This document shows, piece after piece, positions 52,262-59,511 of a DNA stretch of 64,000 nucleotides. Both the position numbers and the translations under genes were made by a program. Each line of letters opens with the position of its first letter. Position 1 is the first letter of the stretch. The notes below the pieces were generated by a model. The model did not search any database. It was not told the origin of the DNA and saw nothing but the letters and a program-made list of their open reading frames with translations. The DNA comes from Levilactobacillus namurensis (GTDB lineage: Bacteria > Bacillota > Bacilli > Lactobacillales > Lactobacillaceae): positions 372,001-436,000 of the forward strand of contig NZ_CP134159.1 in NCBI RefSeq assembly GCF_032197885.1, read 5' to 3'.

Positions 52262-52414
52262 ATGCTGACAGTGTTGAAATTGTCTTATCAGGTATGGCAT
52301 AAAATTAGTGATGAAGAGCTAACTAAGTTGGTTGGCCTACCGAGTGGCATCACGGAATCGGATTATAAAGAAATCACTGGCAAGAATTATGCAGAGCCTG
52401 ACAAGGCAGAATAG
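52262..52414 (+). CDS. XkdX-family phage protein
   Basis: A 50-residue protein (LKLSYQVWHKISDEELTKLV; ITESDYKEITGKNYAE). The pattern of a Trp/Tyr-rich helix then YKEITGK is that of XkdX proteins, found between baseplate and lysis genes. Start ATG two bases after the previous stop; GGAGGGCG upstream. Confidence 0.75.
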   Translation: MLTVLKLSYQVWHKISDEELTKLVGLPSGITESDYKEITGKNYAEPDKAE

Positions 52415-52429
52415 TGGGGTGCCTACACT

Positions 52430-52828
52430 ATGGATGATGGAAAGCTGTATAAGCATTATAAAAAGAATCAGTTTTGGTTTTGGTCGGCAATGGAAACGTA
52501 TGCTATTGCAATAGTTTTCATTATTCAAGTGGGATTTTTTGATTTGGAACCGCCGGCGCACACCATACTGGGATTCTTAGACGATCCGGTATCTATTTTT
52601 ATGATTGCGGTCATTGGAACCTTTGCACTGGTCTACTCGATTTGGGACTTCCACTGGTTTTATGCCCGACCAATTATGATTGGATGCCTAGTCTTTGTGT
52701 GGATGTCCTTTTTCTTAGGGTTCTTGGTTCATGACATGGAACTAGGATCATTAATTAGTCCGGGCGCCGTACTGACGGGAGGGGTGATTTGTCGGATTGT
52801 GAGCTATGCCTTTACGGGAGATGATTAA
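52430..52828 (+). CDS. Phage membrane protein
   Basis: A 132-residue protein with four predicted transmembrane helices (about residues 16-34, 52-72, 76-98 and 106-126). It could be part of the lysis module or a conversion protein. No family recognised. It overlaps the next gene. Confidence 0.65.
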   Translation: MDDGKLYKHYKKNQFWFWSAMETYAIAIVFIIQVGFFDLEPPAHTILGFLDDPVSIFMIAVIGTFALVYSIWDFHWFYARPIMIGCLVFVWMSFFLGFLVHDMELGSLISPGAVLTGGVICRIVSYAFTGDD

Positions 52829-53018
52829 AATCAGCGATAAAGTAGTGACCGCCATTCTCTCCGCAATTTCGGCCATCGCGGTAGGATATGTTCCGGTGTG
52901 GGTGGCGCGAATAAACGCGGGTCATCCCCCGACGAAGAGTGATGAGATTCGACAACTGAAGGAAGAGAATGCGCGACTTAAGGAAGAGAATAAAAAATTG
53001 AAAGAACGAGGTGAGTAG
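52821..53018 (+). CDS. Small membrane/coiled-coil protein of the lysis module
   Basis: A 65-residue protein (70 from the alternative ATG 52806) with one N-terminal transmembrane helix (KVVTAILSAISAIAVGYVPV) and a C-terminal coiled coil LKEENARLKEENKKLKE. Its position before the holin suggests an antiholin-like or lysis-accessory role (inference). Confidence 0.6.
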   Translation: MIKISDKVVTAILSAISAIAVGYVPVWVARINAGHPPTKSDEIRQLKEENARLKEENKKLKERGE

Positions 53019-53019
53019 T

Positions 53020-53304
53020 ATGGATTATATCCAACAGCTCAATTTAGGGACGACGGCCGAATTGATGTTAACAATTCTGGTCGTTTTTGTTTTAACTCAA
53101 GCGGTCAAGCAGACCAAGGTACCCAACCAGTACATGCCATGGCTCTCTATGGGTGTGGGGGTACTGGTCGGTATTCTGTCGGTATTGGTGACCGGTGATC
53201 ATAATTTTCTGTCGGGCGGGGTCATGGGGCTCCTAGTCGGGGGCTTCACATCCGGCCTGTTCGATGGATTTAAAGGATTCCAGATTAAGGAGAATGACAA
53301 ATGA
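53020..53304 (+). CDS. Phage holin
   Basis: A 94-residue membrane protein with two to three hydrophobic helices (TAELMLTILVVFVLTQAV; YMPWLSMGVGVLVGILSVLV; LSGGVMGLLVGGFTSGLF) and a charged C-terminus. It directly precedes and overlaps the endolysin gene. Holins pierce the membrane at lysis time. ATG 53020 has GAGGTGAG at good spacing. Confidence 0.85.
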   Translation: MDYIQQLNLGTTAELMLTILVVFVLTQAVKQTKVPNQYMPWLSMGVGVLVGILSVLVTGDHNFLSGGVMGLLVGGFTSGLFDGFKGFQIKENDK

Positions 53305-54071
53305 GCTATGATGTGAAGAGTACCTTTGCGCTTGGAACAAATGAAGGTTCTAGTCAACGAACAACCGGTCGGATGCTAGTAATTCATTCGACAGCTAACG
53401 TTGGCGCCAGCGCTAAGAATAATGCGAGCTTTGAAAAACATAACTGGAATAATCCTAACGTACGGTCCTATGTCCACTTTATTGCGGGAGATGGGGTTGT
53501 ATATAAGGTGGGAGAAACTGGATATGTTGCCTGGGGTGCAGGTCCTACTGCCAACGGTTTGGCTCCAGTTCAGATTGAGATGGAAGAAACTAATGATGCA
53601 AAGAAGTTCAAGAGAATTTACGCAACCACCATTGAACTCCTACGAAAAATGGCCAAGAAGTACAATATCCCCTTAACTTTGGACACTGCTGGAAACACTG
53701 GTGTTAAGTCGCATCGATGGGTATCCAATCGATGGCATGAGTCGGACCACACGGATCCTTATGGATATTTGAGTAAGCATGGCATTTCAAAGGCGCAGTT
53801 TGCTAAGGATATCAAGAACGGTGTTGGTAAGACTGCCAAGCCTGGCAAGTCGAAGAAGGTAACGTATTTAACTGCTGCTAAGCAAGTCAAAGCCATCACG
53901 TCAGTAACACGTTACCACGACAAAGCTTTCAAAAAGAAAGAACTCCGTTTTAAACCGGGAACCATTTTTGACATCGCGAAAATTGTTAAGTATGGGAAGA
54001 TTACTCGGCTGAAGCTAGGAAATGGATTATATATCACTAGTAATACTGATTATGTCAAGAAGTTAAAATAA
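53301..54071 (+). CDS. Endolysin: N-acetylmuramoyl-L-alanine amidase
   Basis: A 256-residue lysin. Residues 20-160 are an Amidase_2 domain with zinc ligands in MLVIHSTANV (His29) and the SHRW…WHESDHTDP region (His138 to Asp152). The C-terminal 70 residues are a wall-binding DUF5776-like domain (YLTAAKQVKAITSVTRYHDK). No signal peptide, so it depends on the holin. The stop is followed by a strong terminator that ends the late operon. Confidence 0.9.
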   Translation: MSYDVKSTFALGTNEGSSQRTTGRMLVIHSTANVGASAKNNASFEKHNWNNPNVRSYVHFIAGDGVVYKVGETGYVAWGAGPTANGLAPVQIEMEETNDAKKFKRIYATTIELLRKMAKKYNIPLTLDTAGNTGVKSHRWVSNRWHESDHTDPYGYLSKHGISKAQFAKDIKNGVGKTAKPGKSKKVTYLTAAKQVKAITSVTRYHDKAFKKKELRFKPGTIFDIAKIVKYGKITRLKLGNGLYITSNTDYVKKLK

Positions 54072-54075
54072 TGAT

Positions 54076-54115
54076 AAAAGCCACTCACCTTCCAAAGATG
54101 AGTGGCTTTTTTATA
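54076..54115 (+). terminator. Terminator of the late operon
   Basis: AAAAGCCACTCA (54076-54087) pairs with TGAGTGGCTTTT (54099-54110), then TTAT. Confidence 0.92.
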
Positions 54116-54120
54116 TGCAA

Positions 54121-54327
54121 TCATTTCTCTCCATGTCCCGTAACGACTTCCATGCCTTCACGGGTAACAATCAATTGTCTCCCGAAAAGACGTACAGATC
54201 CTTCTGGAAAGCGGTCAGGATTGCTTCGTAATACCTGACGAACGTAATCGGGGGCCTTCCCCCAGCGTAGCGCGGCATCTTTTGCTGTCATGATTTCTGG
54301 ATCGTTCAGATTGATATGTTTTGCCAT
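54121..54327 (-). CDS. Small DNA-binding protein (conversion module)
   Basis: A 68-residue helix-turn-helix protein: MTAKDAALRWGKAPDYVRQV then RLFGRQLIVTREGMEVV, the layout of excisionase/MerR-type winged helices. GGGAGG precedes the ATG. Minus-strand, at the end of a three-gene unit transcribed from a palindromic promoter at 54,64x. It may autoregulate that promoter (inference). Confidence 0.65.
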   Translation of the reverse strand: MAKHINLNDPEIMTAKDAALRWGKAPDYVRQVLRSNPDRFPEGSVRLFGRQLIVTREGMEVVTGHGEK

Positions 54328-54330
54328 AAG

Positions 54331-54417
54331 TTACCTCCCAATAGCCTTAACCACTAAGATTATAGCGGCTAGGGTAAATATTCCGATAGTGATGATGTTT
54401 AAAGCACGTTTGCTCAT
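54331..54417 (-). CDS. Micro-ORF, 28-residue membrane peptide
   Basis: A basic start (MSKRALN) and one transmembrane helix (IITIGIFTLAAIILVVKAIG). GGAGG precedes ATG 54417. It sits between the 42-residue ORF and the helix-turn-helix gene. Function unknown; could be a small toxin or regulator. Confidence 0.55.
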   Translation of the reverse strand: MSKRALNIITIGIFTLAAIILVVKAIGR

Positions 54418-54481
54418 AATAATATCCTCCAATATGTTAGAATGAAGGTACACTAAGTAGGCGGTTCTCACCGCCCATTTC

Positions 54482-54610
54482 TTAGTGCCCGTGTCCTTTC
54501 CAGATTGCGTATGATAGGCTGATTAGTGATGTCAGGAATCCTAACCAGTCAAACCAATTTGGATTGGACCTTTTTTGTTGATGTTTCGGGCCGGTGTATC
54601 GGCGCTTCAA
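54482..54610 (-). CDS. Micro-ORF, 42-residue membrane peptide
   Basis: Basic N-terminus (MKRRYTGPKHQQKR), then one hydrophobic helix WLGFLTSLISLSYAIW. The start is TTG 54610 with GGAGGG upstream. First gene of the minus-strand conversion unit. Confidence 0.5.
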   Translation of the reverse strand: MKRRYTGPKHQQKRSNPNWFDWLGFLTSLISLSYAIWKGHGH

Positions 54611-54640
54611 CTAATTCCCTCCTTCCTTACTACATCTATT

Positions 54641-54669
54641 ATAATACACTATTAAGTGTACACTGTCAA
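54641..54669 (-). promoter_or_regulatory. Promoter of the minus-strand conversion unit
   Basis: On the minus strand TTGACA (54664-54669), 17-bp spacer, TATTAT (54641-54646). Confidence 0.7.
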
Positions 54670-54673
54670 GTGT
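54646..54673. promoter_or_regulatory. Tandem operators ACACT-N4-AGTGT
   Basis: Two abutting 14-bp palindromes: ACACTATTAAGTGT (54646-54659) and ACACTGTCAAGTGT (54660-54673). They cover the -35 of the leftward promoter and of a weaker rightward promoter (CTGTCA 54663, 17 bp, TATAAT 54686), so one regulator could control both directions. Confidence 0.7.
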
Positions 54674-54697
54674 GAAAACGAATGTTATAATAATGTT

Positions 54698-54768
54698 GAC
54701 TAGTGCGGTTTGGTCACCTCACAGCCAATTGAGGCCATTCGTCTCTTAGTGAGACGGGTGGCTTTTTT
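54698..54768 (+). ncRNA. Putative small RNA divergent from the conversion unit
   Basis: Begins about 7 bases after TATAAT (54686-54691) and ends at a 12-bp hairpin (54734-54745 with 54751-54762) and TTTTTT. About 70 nt, no ribosome site or convincing frame. Existence is inferred from promoter plus terminator. Confidence 0.45.
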
Positions 54769-54875
54769 GTATGTTATTCACGTGCAAAATTCGGAAAACA
54801 GAATGAATGTGTTAGGCGAATGTATTAGTCTAGCATTATCGGCGAGTAGTCGATGATGAAGGGACTGATTTAAAT

Positions 54876-54995
54876 ATGAAGAGAATTATAATTGTTATGA
54901 TACTGTTAGGCAGTGTATTAACAGGGTGTACGTTAGGACCTGGTAGTGTACATCTTCACGATGGTGGGAATAAGATTACCTATCGAATGCATTAA
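54876..54995 (+). CDS. 39-residue lipoprotein
   Basis: MKRIIIVMILLGSVLTGCTL shows a lipobox (LTGC) with Cys at residue 18, then only 21 more residues. Small prophage lipoproteins near attR in lactic-acid-bacterial phages can block DNA entry (superinfection exclusion, TP-J34 Ltp type), though Ltp is larger. A terminator follows. The ribosome site is weak. Confidence 0.55.
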   Translation: MKRIIIVMILLGSVLTGCTLGPGSVHLHDGGNKITYRMH

Positions 54996-55024
54996 AGTGT
55001 CTACGGGTATAGCTTAAGTAAGAG

Positions 55025-55052
55025 GAACGCTCACAATGAGTGTTCTTATTTT
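55025..55052 (+). terminator. Terminator after the lipoprotein gene
   Basis: GAACGCTCA (55025-55033), CAA loop, TGAGTGTTC (55037-55045), then TTATTTTT. Confidence 0.8.
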
Positions 55053-55080
55053 TATGTATTAAAAAAGTCCCTCGCACGAA

Positions 55081-55105
55081 TGTAACCAATTTTGTAACCA
55101 ATTTT
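55081..55105 (+). promoter_or_regulatory. Right integrase arm-type sites
   Basis: TGTAACCAATTT at 55081 and 55093 (12-bp period), like the TGTAACCATTTT pair beside attL. Confidence 0.6.
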
Positions 55106-55148
55106 GACAGGAATGCTTTACCCCGGCGTTTTGTGGGCCTTTTGCGTA

Positions 55149-55167
55149 ACTCTCGGGGGGCGCATTT
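55149..55167 (+). repeat. attR core (19 bp)
   Basis: Identical to 20472-20490; a partial copy of the tRNA-Arg 3' end marking the prophage's right boundary. Confidence 0.92.
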
Positions 55168-55312
55168 AAATTGGAATAATGAGCGATAAACGTTGAGATG
55201 ACGCTAGTTAGAGTTGGCGCCTTTTTTCGTGAGAAAAGTCTGTTCAATAGTGGTTATCTGGCTCTTTTGAGTGGTCTGTTTCGTTCCACGGATTAGTTAG
55301 TGGATGACTAGT

Positions 55313-55341
55313 TGTAAGTTGGGAGATGTTCACTCATAATT
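55313..55341 (+). promoter_or_regulatory. Promoter of Fst-type toxin mRNA
   Basis: TTGTAA, 17-bp spacer, CATAAT (near 55335-55340), about 45 bases upstream of the toxin start. Assigned by eye. Confidence 0.5.
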
Positions 55342-55354
55342 AAACGGTTGCCTA

Positions 55355-55375
55355 CCTACACTAGCAATAGTGAGG
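55355..55375 (+). promoter_or_regulatory. 5' stem-loop sequestering the toxin ribosome site
   Basis: CCT-A-CACTA (55355-55363), GCAA loop, TAGTG-AGG (55368-55375). The 3' arm includes part of AGGAGG (55373-55378), as in the fst mRNA leader. Confidence 0.65.
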
Positions 55376-55385
55376 AGGTGTGCCA

Positions 55386-55407
55386 TAATGATTCAATACT
55401 TTTTCGC
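55386..55407 (+). repeat. Direct repeat DRa of the par-like locus
   Basis: TAATGATTCAATACTTTTTC (55386-55405) plus GC; matches DRb at 55570-55591 at 21 of 22 positions. It spans the toxin start codon. Confidence 0.8.
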
Positions 55408-55474
55408 CCCGCTTGCGGTTGCACTGCTCAGTGCCTGGTTTGCTCATTGGCTAGATAGGCATGATTGCAAGTAA
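55388..55474 (+). CDS. Type I toxin, Fst family
   Basis: A 28-residue membrane toxin with the Fst/Ldr hallmark: FAPLAVALLSAWFAHWL then a charged tail DRHDCK. AGGAGG lies 9 bases before the ATG. Fst-type peptides damage the membrane when not silenced by an antisense RNA. The gene is followed by a perfect hairpin (CGTTTATG/CATAAACG, 55502-55520) and a bidirectional terminator, and its start overlaps a repeat found again at 55570. It lies just outside attR, so it is host-borne or a remnant of another element. Confidence 0.85.
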   Translation: MIQYFFAPLAVALLSAWFAHWLDRHDCK

Positions 55475-55528
55475 AGCATATTAGGCAACATCTAGCTCAC
55501 CCGTTTATGGTGCATAAACGTCTAAAAA

Positions 55529-55561
55529 AGCCCTCGACTACTTACGATAGTCGGGGGCTTT
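55529..55561. terminator. Shared bidirectional terminator of the toxin-antitoxin locus
   Basis: AAGCCCTCGACTA (55528-55540) pairs with TAGTCGGGGGCTT (55548-55560); A-tract and T-tract flank it. Confidence 0.85.
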
Positions 55562-55569
55562 GGTGTGTC

Positions 55570-55591
55570 TAATGTTTCAATACTTTTTCGC
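55570..55591 (+). repeat. Direct repeat DRb of the par-like locus
   Basis: Second copy of the repeat; template for the 5' end of the antisense RNA. Confidence 0.8.
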
Positions 55592-55690
55592 AAGTTCATT
55601 ATATCAGGTTCTAAGCATAAATCCAAACATACGTTATGGAGCCCCGACAAAAAACTGCTAGCCGTTAAGCTAACAGTTCCATCTCAGGCG

Positions 55691-56940
55691 TTAAGGCCGA
55701 GCGTACTGATTCCCGCGAGATGCCCGGGTGGCGCCGCTGGATTGAGCCTTGGACTCCGATTCATACGTGTAGTTGCCCGGGTTGGTCACCTGCGAATAGT
55801 ACTTGTCGCTGTCGGAGACGTAGACCATGCCGGATGCGGCCACGTGCCACTGGCCGGACTGCGTGGCGGAGTGGGTCGTGGTCCGTGTTTGATGGCTGGT
55901 GCTGTTCGCACTGGCGTTGCTGGAGCTGGTAGCGTGGCTGGATTGCCGGCTAGCTGAAGTGATGGGCTTGGCGTTGTTACTACCGGTGGTGTAATTGAGC
56001 TTGATGCCTTCCGCCGAGTTGATCACAGCGACTGCCGTGTTGAGTTGGCCATCCGACGACTTGATGTCCACGATGGAGCCGCGGGGGATGGTTTCACTGC
56101 GGTAGTAGAGGGGCGTGGTTTGGTACTTGATGGTATCGCTAGTGTTGGGGTTGGCTTTCCAGTAGTCTCTTCGGCGTAGCGCATGCCGCCATCCTGGTCC
56201 GCCCCAACGTTTTGGGGCCGGGTGCCGGTGGTGAAGTTATTGGCCGAGGTGTAGGACTTGGCGCCTAGTAGGCTATCACCGATGGAGTGACTCCGGTTAT
56301 AGAGGTAGCCGTGGTAGGTCCGACCGGTGAAGACGTAGCTGATGGCGACTTTAGGATTCTCGGTGGGCCAGCCGCTGGGTTCTAGCGGACTACCTTGCCG
56401 AGAGCCCCGGGAATTGGCGTACTCGCCGTAGGTTAAAACGGCGCGAGCGGTGCCGGCCCGGCCTTGGGAATCACTGGCAAAATGGTAATTGCCAGCCTTC
56501 AGGTTCTTGAAGCCGGTGGTGTGGGCCTTGCCCAGTTTCCAGTAATAGTTTTGGGTTGGCCCCGCTGATTCCTGATTAGTATAGCTGACCAGTTTTTTGA
56601 GCACCTGACTGTTCCGGGACGTGGTGGTCTGGGATGTCGCGGTTGTGGTGGATTTAGTGGCGGAGTGCTTAGCGGTTTTGTGGGAAGTAGCCGCGTGTTT
56701 AGTGGCGCTGGTGGCAGACTTGCTGGACGAGTTGGCCATATTAGCCTGGTCCGAGTGCGTCTTAGTGGTGGAATCGTCGCCACTCCCCCCGATGCCGATG
56801 AAGATGAACGCAAGTACTAAGGCAATCAGGGCGTTGCGTCCTTGGTGGTGCGGGTTGCGGTGGCGGACTTTGTTGGTCACCCAGAGAATGCCGAGAATCA
56901 TGGCGATGAGCAGACTGAGTCCCCCGATGAATGATGACAT
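55691..56940 (-). pseudogene. Membrane-anchored DNA/RNA non-specific endonuclease, frameshifted
   Basis: The 5' frame (ATG 56940, AGGAGG upstream) encodes two transmembrane helices, a long Ser/Thr/Lys linker, and the first part of an EndA-like nuclease: GRTYHGYLYNRSHSIGDSLL with the catalytic His, then TTGTRPQNVGADQDGGMRYAE. Near 56,168-56,175 the frame shifts by one base; the second frame continues DYWKANPNTSDTIKYQTTPL, RGSIVDIKSSDGQLNTAV and a Ser-rich tail to 55691. Restored length is about 415 residues. Such nucleases degrade external DNA or help competence uptake. Confidence 0.75.
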
Positions 56941-57601
56941 GAAAATTTCCTCCTCAGGAATACTAGTATTTGGATAGGTCAGCTAACTCGGAGATGAAAC
57001 ACGACCACTAAAGTTGGTTGATCACGTCATTAAGCATACCAGAAATTCTGGAATGAAAGAAATTAAGGGTGAAATTTAATCGTCAGGCAACGGAATTGAT
57101 GCGGTATTAATTCGGTAATTTAGGGACGGTGGTTTGTGGTCGCGAGTTGGCTGATTGCGTAACTTGTCAAGACCGTTTCTTGACTGGATGGATTAGTGGA
57201 TAATCGGTTGCCCTAGGCTGGGCCTTCCGGCATGATGACAGAAGGGCTTGTTTACACTAGGGATAGTGGAAAGTGTCATCGTAATTTATAACTTTTTTGA
57301 ACAATAATTATAGTATAAATGAGAAATTTGGGGTTGATTAATCGTTATATGTATAAATCAAGTATATCTTATGAAGTTAGCTGTCCTTGATAATTACGGC
57401 TCATGAGTACTTAACCAAGAGGCGTGGATTTAATGTGGTAAATTACCGGGAGGGTAAGATTTGGAAATAGTATTGGAGGTATGATTAATTACCATTATTG
57501 GCGATTGGTATGCATTCTATAAATATGAGATAAAATTCATGTAAATTACGGAAATTTACTCTAAGAAAGTTGCTAATTCAATTTATATGAGGAGCTGAAT
57601 T
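56941..57601. other. 660-bp AT-rich intergenic region
   Basis: I see no supported gene or RNA. AT content rises from about 57,280, unlike the flanking host genes, which suggests old acquired DNA together with the following broken gene. Short inverted motifs such as CTTGTCAAGA are present without context. Confidence 0.4.
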
Positions 57602-58027
57602 ATGTCACAATCACAAATTTTAATACAGATGGACATTCATGTAACTCCCAAGCACTCAATTTGGGGGTATCGTATTTAGTTGGGTGAAAAATCCGTCGTA
57701 TGTACTGGAGATGCACCCCGTGATAAAACAGCTCCATTGGTAGGGGTGGTTGTCTTTATTAAGGCATTACGGTGTTTGGATCAGATGCGATTATTACATT
57801 CACCATTATATTTTGTAACTAACATTCAAAATGTGGCTGATACTGTTAATAAAGGATGGTTCACTAAGATGGCTAGAAAAAACTTCAAAGTAAAAAATAA
57901 ATATCCTGAGATGTGGGAAAAAGTGGATTCTATTTTAAATACGATAGATGACTATCAGATGGTTTGGATACGTAGTTCGCATAAAAATGTAGATTGGTTA
58001 AAGAAAACGACGCTTAGACCCCATTAA
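57602..58027 (+). pseudogene. RNase H-like protein gene with in-frame TAG
   Basis: ATG 57602 has a good GAGGAGC site. The frame runs 25 codons to TAG (57677-57679) and continues in the same frame for 115 codons. The second part resembles the C-terminal half of RNase HI-fold proteins: YFVTNIQNVADTVNKGWF, a basic helix, and MWEKVDSILNTIDDYQMVWI ending near a His. Several acidic active-site positions are not evident. AT-rich, unlike the neighbours. Family assignment is tentative. Confidence 0.5.
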
Positions 58028-58188
58028 AACTTCATTTACGATAGTAGTTGAAGCGTAAATGATTTATGATATGGATAAATGTTATTTAAGTAGCACATTA
58101 CTAAAGTACGATAAAAATGTGATAATCTAAACTTAAGTGTCTAATAAAACGACGCTTCACAATGTTAATCGCCAAAGGAGTCCCAATC

Positions 58189-58716
58189 GTGTATTTAAAT
58201 GTCCTCCAAAAAGGCCGCGACCTCTTTCGCGACTATCCTAATGTACGTGAACCCGCGCGGGCCAAGCAAGCGGCATTGGCGAACCCGATTTTTTCTTGGC
58301 ACGCCACGGCACTACAGGTGCAACGCCAGCGCTTCGTCCTCCTGAACCACGATGCCAGTGCGTTGTGCGTGGTATTGAACGCTACCGCTGCCGACCAGCC
58401 CCGGTTGGCCGACCAATTCTGGGATCAGCTGGCCCAGCAGTGGCCCCAGTACGGTCTACCGGCAGCGGACTTGGCGACTTACCGGCAAGCCGCGGGGGCG
58501 TGGCAGATCATGGCCCCTAGTGACCACCGACAAGTGCGGCGGTTAAGTGAACAGGGGATGTACGTGGATTTTCTGTGGCAGCAGGGGATTACCTCGCCGT
58601 TAGAAATGGCGTTGCTAGTGGCCCAGACACCACCGTTGGGGCGGCAATTACCGCGCCACCAGGTCGCCACCATCGCGACAGATTTAGCGCCGAGTCGGTT
58701 TCGTTGGCGTGAATAG
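58189..58716 (+). CDS. DUF6933-like hypothetical protein
   Basis: A 175-residue protein from GTG 58189, 8 bases after AAAGGAG. FSWHATALQVQRQRFVLLNH resembles the strand pattern of DUF6933 (a family name recalled, not checked). An upstream ATG at 58162 lacks a ribosome site. A terminator follows. GC-rich and host-like in codon use. Confidence 0.55.
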   Translation: MYLNVLQKGRDLFRDYPNVREPARAKQAALANPIFSWHATALQVQRQRFVLLNHDASALCVVLNATAADQPRLADQFWDQLAQQWPQYGLPAADLATYRQAAGAWQIMAPSDHRQVRRLSEQGMYVDFLWQQGITSPLEMALLVAQTPPLGRQLPRHQVATIATDLAPSRFRWRE

Positions 58717-58730
58717 CGTTTGAAAAGTTT

Positions 58731-58765
58731 ACCGGAGTAGCGCAGCAAGGCCACTCCGGTTTTAA
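58731..58765 (+). terminator. Terminator
   Basis: ACCGGAGT (58731-58738) pairs with ACTCCGGT (58753-58760), then TTTAATTT. Confidence 0.8.
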
Positions 58766-58866
58766 TTTGGCAACTTTTTGGCGAATATGGCTTAAATCAG
58801 CGTCGCCTGGGACTTAAAAGTGGTAATCTGAAAGACAATCAATCCCATGTGATAGAAGGTTTAGCT

Positions 58867-59409
58867 GTGAAAAAATCATTCAGTTATCTTTTAGTGGTCC
58901 TAACGGCGGTGGTGGTCCTGCTGGCCGGTGTCTTCCTGGTCTCGCAACAGCACCTGGCGAACACCACGACCCGAACGGCGAAGGTTAAGCCGTCCCGACC
59001 CAAGCAGACCGTGGCGCCGTTGACCGCTGCGGCGTTAACCAAGAATCCTAAACTCAAGTACGCCAGCATCATCTATTACGGCATCCACTACTCCAAGATT
59101 CAACGGTGGCAAGAAGCTGCTAACGTCAAGCGGGGCTGGCAGGTTCAATTAGACCGGGTTCAGGGAACCACGCGGTATTCGGTGTGGCCGGACCAGCACA
59201 TCCAGGCCAGCCACAAGAATTTGGAACCCAATTGGTTTACGTTAAGCGGTCGGCAGGTGACTTACCATAGCTTTATCGTCCACTCGAACGGTGACTATAC
59301 GGTCTTAAAGGTCTCGCAGGCGCAACTCTTAAAGCGGATCAATCACGACCACGCCGGCCAGCGGGTCCGCAAAATGCTGGTTCGATTAAGCGTCTTGGAT
59401 GAACGTTGA
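58867..59409 (+). CDS. Membrane-anchored extracellular protein (Lreu_0056-like)
   Basis: A 180-residue protein with an N-terminal hydrophobic helix (residues 4-26) and a soluble domain with ASIIYYGIHYSKIQRWQEAA and NLEPNWFTLSGRQVTYHSF. That text resembles the Lreu_0056 family of lactobacilli (recalled, unverified). Function unknown. The start is GTG 58867 after AGAAGG; the longer frame from 58849 is less well placed. Confidence 0.55.
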   Translation: MKKSFSYLLVVLTAVVVLLAGVFLVSQQHLANTTTRTAKVKPSRPKQTVAPLTAAALTKNPKLKYASIIYYGIHYSKIQRWQEAANVKRGWQVQLDRVQGTTRYSVWPDQHIQASHKNLEPNWFTLSGRQVTYHSFIVHSNGDYTVLKVSQAQLLKRINHDHAGQRVRKMLVRLSVLDER

Positions 59410-59511
59410 ACGACCAGTTTCCAGTGAAAAGGGCTGGTATTGGGTTTCTAACTGTTCTATCATCATTAGTAGCGGAACAACGCGATGACAAGACAGATAG
59501 GGGGCCCAACC

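Larger units (their letters stand above)
20472..55167 (+). mobile_element. Temperate siphoprophage, cos-type, about 34.7 kb
   Basis: Bounded by a 19-bp direct repeat at tRNA-Arg and carrying, in order, a tyrosine integrase, repressor/cro switch, recombination and replication genes, late regulator, HNH-TerS-TerL packaging, an HK97-fold head, a siphoviral tail with a long tape measure, baseplate, holin and amidase, and a conversion module. Two lesions are visible: an IS256-family insertion in immA and a stop codon in the BppU-type gene. Everything else reads as intact, so excision and particle assembly may still be possible. Confidence 0.95.
55524..55591 (-). ncRNA. Antisense antitoxin RNA (RNA II-like)
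   Basis: A minus-strand promoter TTGGAT (55621-55626), 17-bp spacer, TATAAT (55598-55603) starts an RNA of about 68 nt near 55591. Its 5' part is the complement of DRb, and so of DRa in the toxin mRNA; its 3' end is the shared terminator. This is the par/fst architecture, in which RNA II pairs with the toxin start and terminator loop and blocks translation. Confidence 0.75.

Noticed and set aside
55059..55247. Minus-strand frame across attR
   Set aside because: It crosses the recombination junction and terminator sequences, with no ribosome site or family features.
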